Assembly: GCF_036370855.1 (NCBI RefSeq)
Contig: NC_088132.1
Span: forward strand, 68,424,841 to 68,488,840
Reading direction: 5' to 3'
Length of the DNA: 64,000 nucleotides
Source: Dromaius novaehollandiae
Lineage: Eukaryota; Chordata; Aves; Casuariiformes; Dromaiidae
In this document: in pieces, positions 63,494 to 64,000 of the stretch
Layout: each line of letters begins with the position of its first letter
Numbering within the stretch: the stretch's first letter is position 1
The notes under the pieces: generated by a model
What the model saw: the letters and a program-made list of their open reading frames with translations, nothing else
Databases searched by the model: none
What the model was told of the DNA's origin: nothing
Made by a program: the position numbers and the translations under genes

Positions 63494-64000
63494 CTAGAAA
63501 ACAATTTGTAATATATGAGTATTAAGTATATGCAAATCCCAAGCAGAATATTTTTCTTTTATCTTGACTTTTAAATACTTATTATTTCAGTTCACAAAAG
63601 TGAGGAAACACAGGACTGGAAGTGGTGTGGGCAAATTATCTAATTCTGCTTATCTCACGGCTCGATCAGCTGTACTCATGTCATTCCTAGCTGTTATTTA
63701 AAGATCTCCCTAGATTCACAGGCAACCTATTCTAGTTCTTAACATCAGAGCATTTTCCAAGTACCTCTCAGAGGTCAAAATCACAATAGGCCATTAAGAA
63801 ATACTGACACACTTCACAGGCAAGAGCCCTTCCCTACTGACTTAATTTTTCTTGCCAGTATATCCCCCCACATTTTTTTTACCCCCTGCTTTCCTGAGCT
63901 AGCCCTTTCCCTCCACTTAAAGCTGATGAATATAAAGACAGTCTACCATAACAAGTGTTTGGATTACCCTTATTTAGGCTTATTATAGGACAATCCTAAT
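63494..64000 (-). other. FBXO4: FBXO4 intron, continuing past the window
   Basis: Sequence upstream of the penultimate exon in the minus sense. No further exon is seen before the window ends. Confidence 0.7.

Noticed and set aside
1-64000. Bacterial-type features: operons, CRISPR arrays, riboswitches, phage.
   Set aside because: The window is vertebrate nuclear DNA with spliced exons, CR1 LINEs and an endogenous retrovirus; no regularly spaced repeats or dense gene strings exist.

Overview
The window looks like vertebrate, most likely avian, nuclear DNA: AT-rich, intron-bearing and gene-poor. Two independent signs point to a bird. The recognisable interspersed repeats are decayed CR1-type LINE fragments, and the right edge carries the last two coding exons of FBXO4 on the minus strand. 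The species cannot be named from the sequence.

Left edge (1-1487): the 3' end of a class-I-like endogenous retrovirus. It has an uninterrupted env reading frame running in from outside the window (furin-type site, CX6CC motif, membrane anchor), a polypurine tract and one complete 672-bp 3' LTR with CCAAT, TATA and polyadenylation signals. The 5' LTR, gag and pol lie outside the window.

Middle (1488-62190): about 60 kb without a convincing intact gene. It holds CR1 fragments (about 5.34-5.56, 18.79-19.65, 31.64-31.84, 45.30-45.54 and 58.32-58.38 kb), a purine tract, several long C homopolymers and a few short microsatellites. Three items stand out. The first is a nearly perfect 207-bp inverted repeat (31941-32147 and 33086-33292) around a 938-bp spacer. 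The second is a pair of compact CpG islands (about 37.72-37.93 and 45.78-46.04 kb) that could be promoters or untranslated first exons. The third is a coding-like minus-strand block at 25.42-25.72 kb, with a good splice acceptor but an in-frame stop.

Right edge (62191-64000): the end of FBXO4 (minus strand). The terminal exon has its stop at 62191-62193, a 1037-bp intron follows, then a 176-nt penultimate exon, then further intron. FBXO4 is the substrate receptor of an SCF ubiquitin ligase. In human its downstream neighbour is GHR, and GHR is Z-linked in chicken. The gene-poor interval is therefore probably the FBXO4-GHR spacer on a Z chromosome (inference). If so, GHR should lie beyond the left edge on the minus strand, and the CpG islands could be upstream GHR promoters or lncRNA starts.
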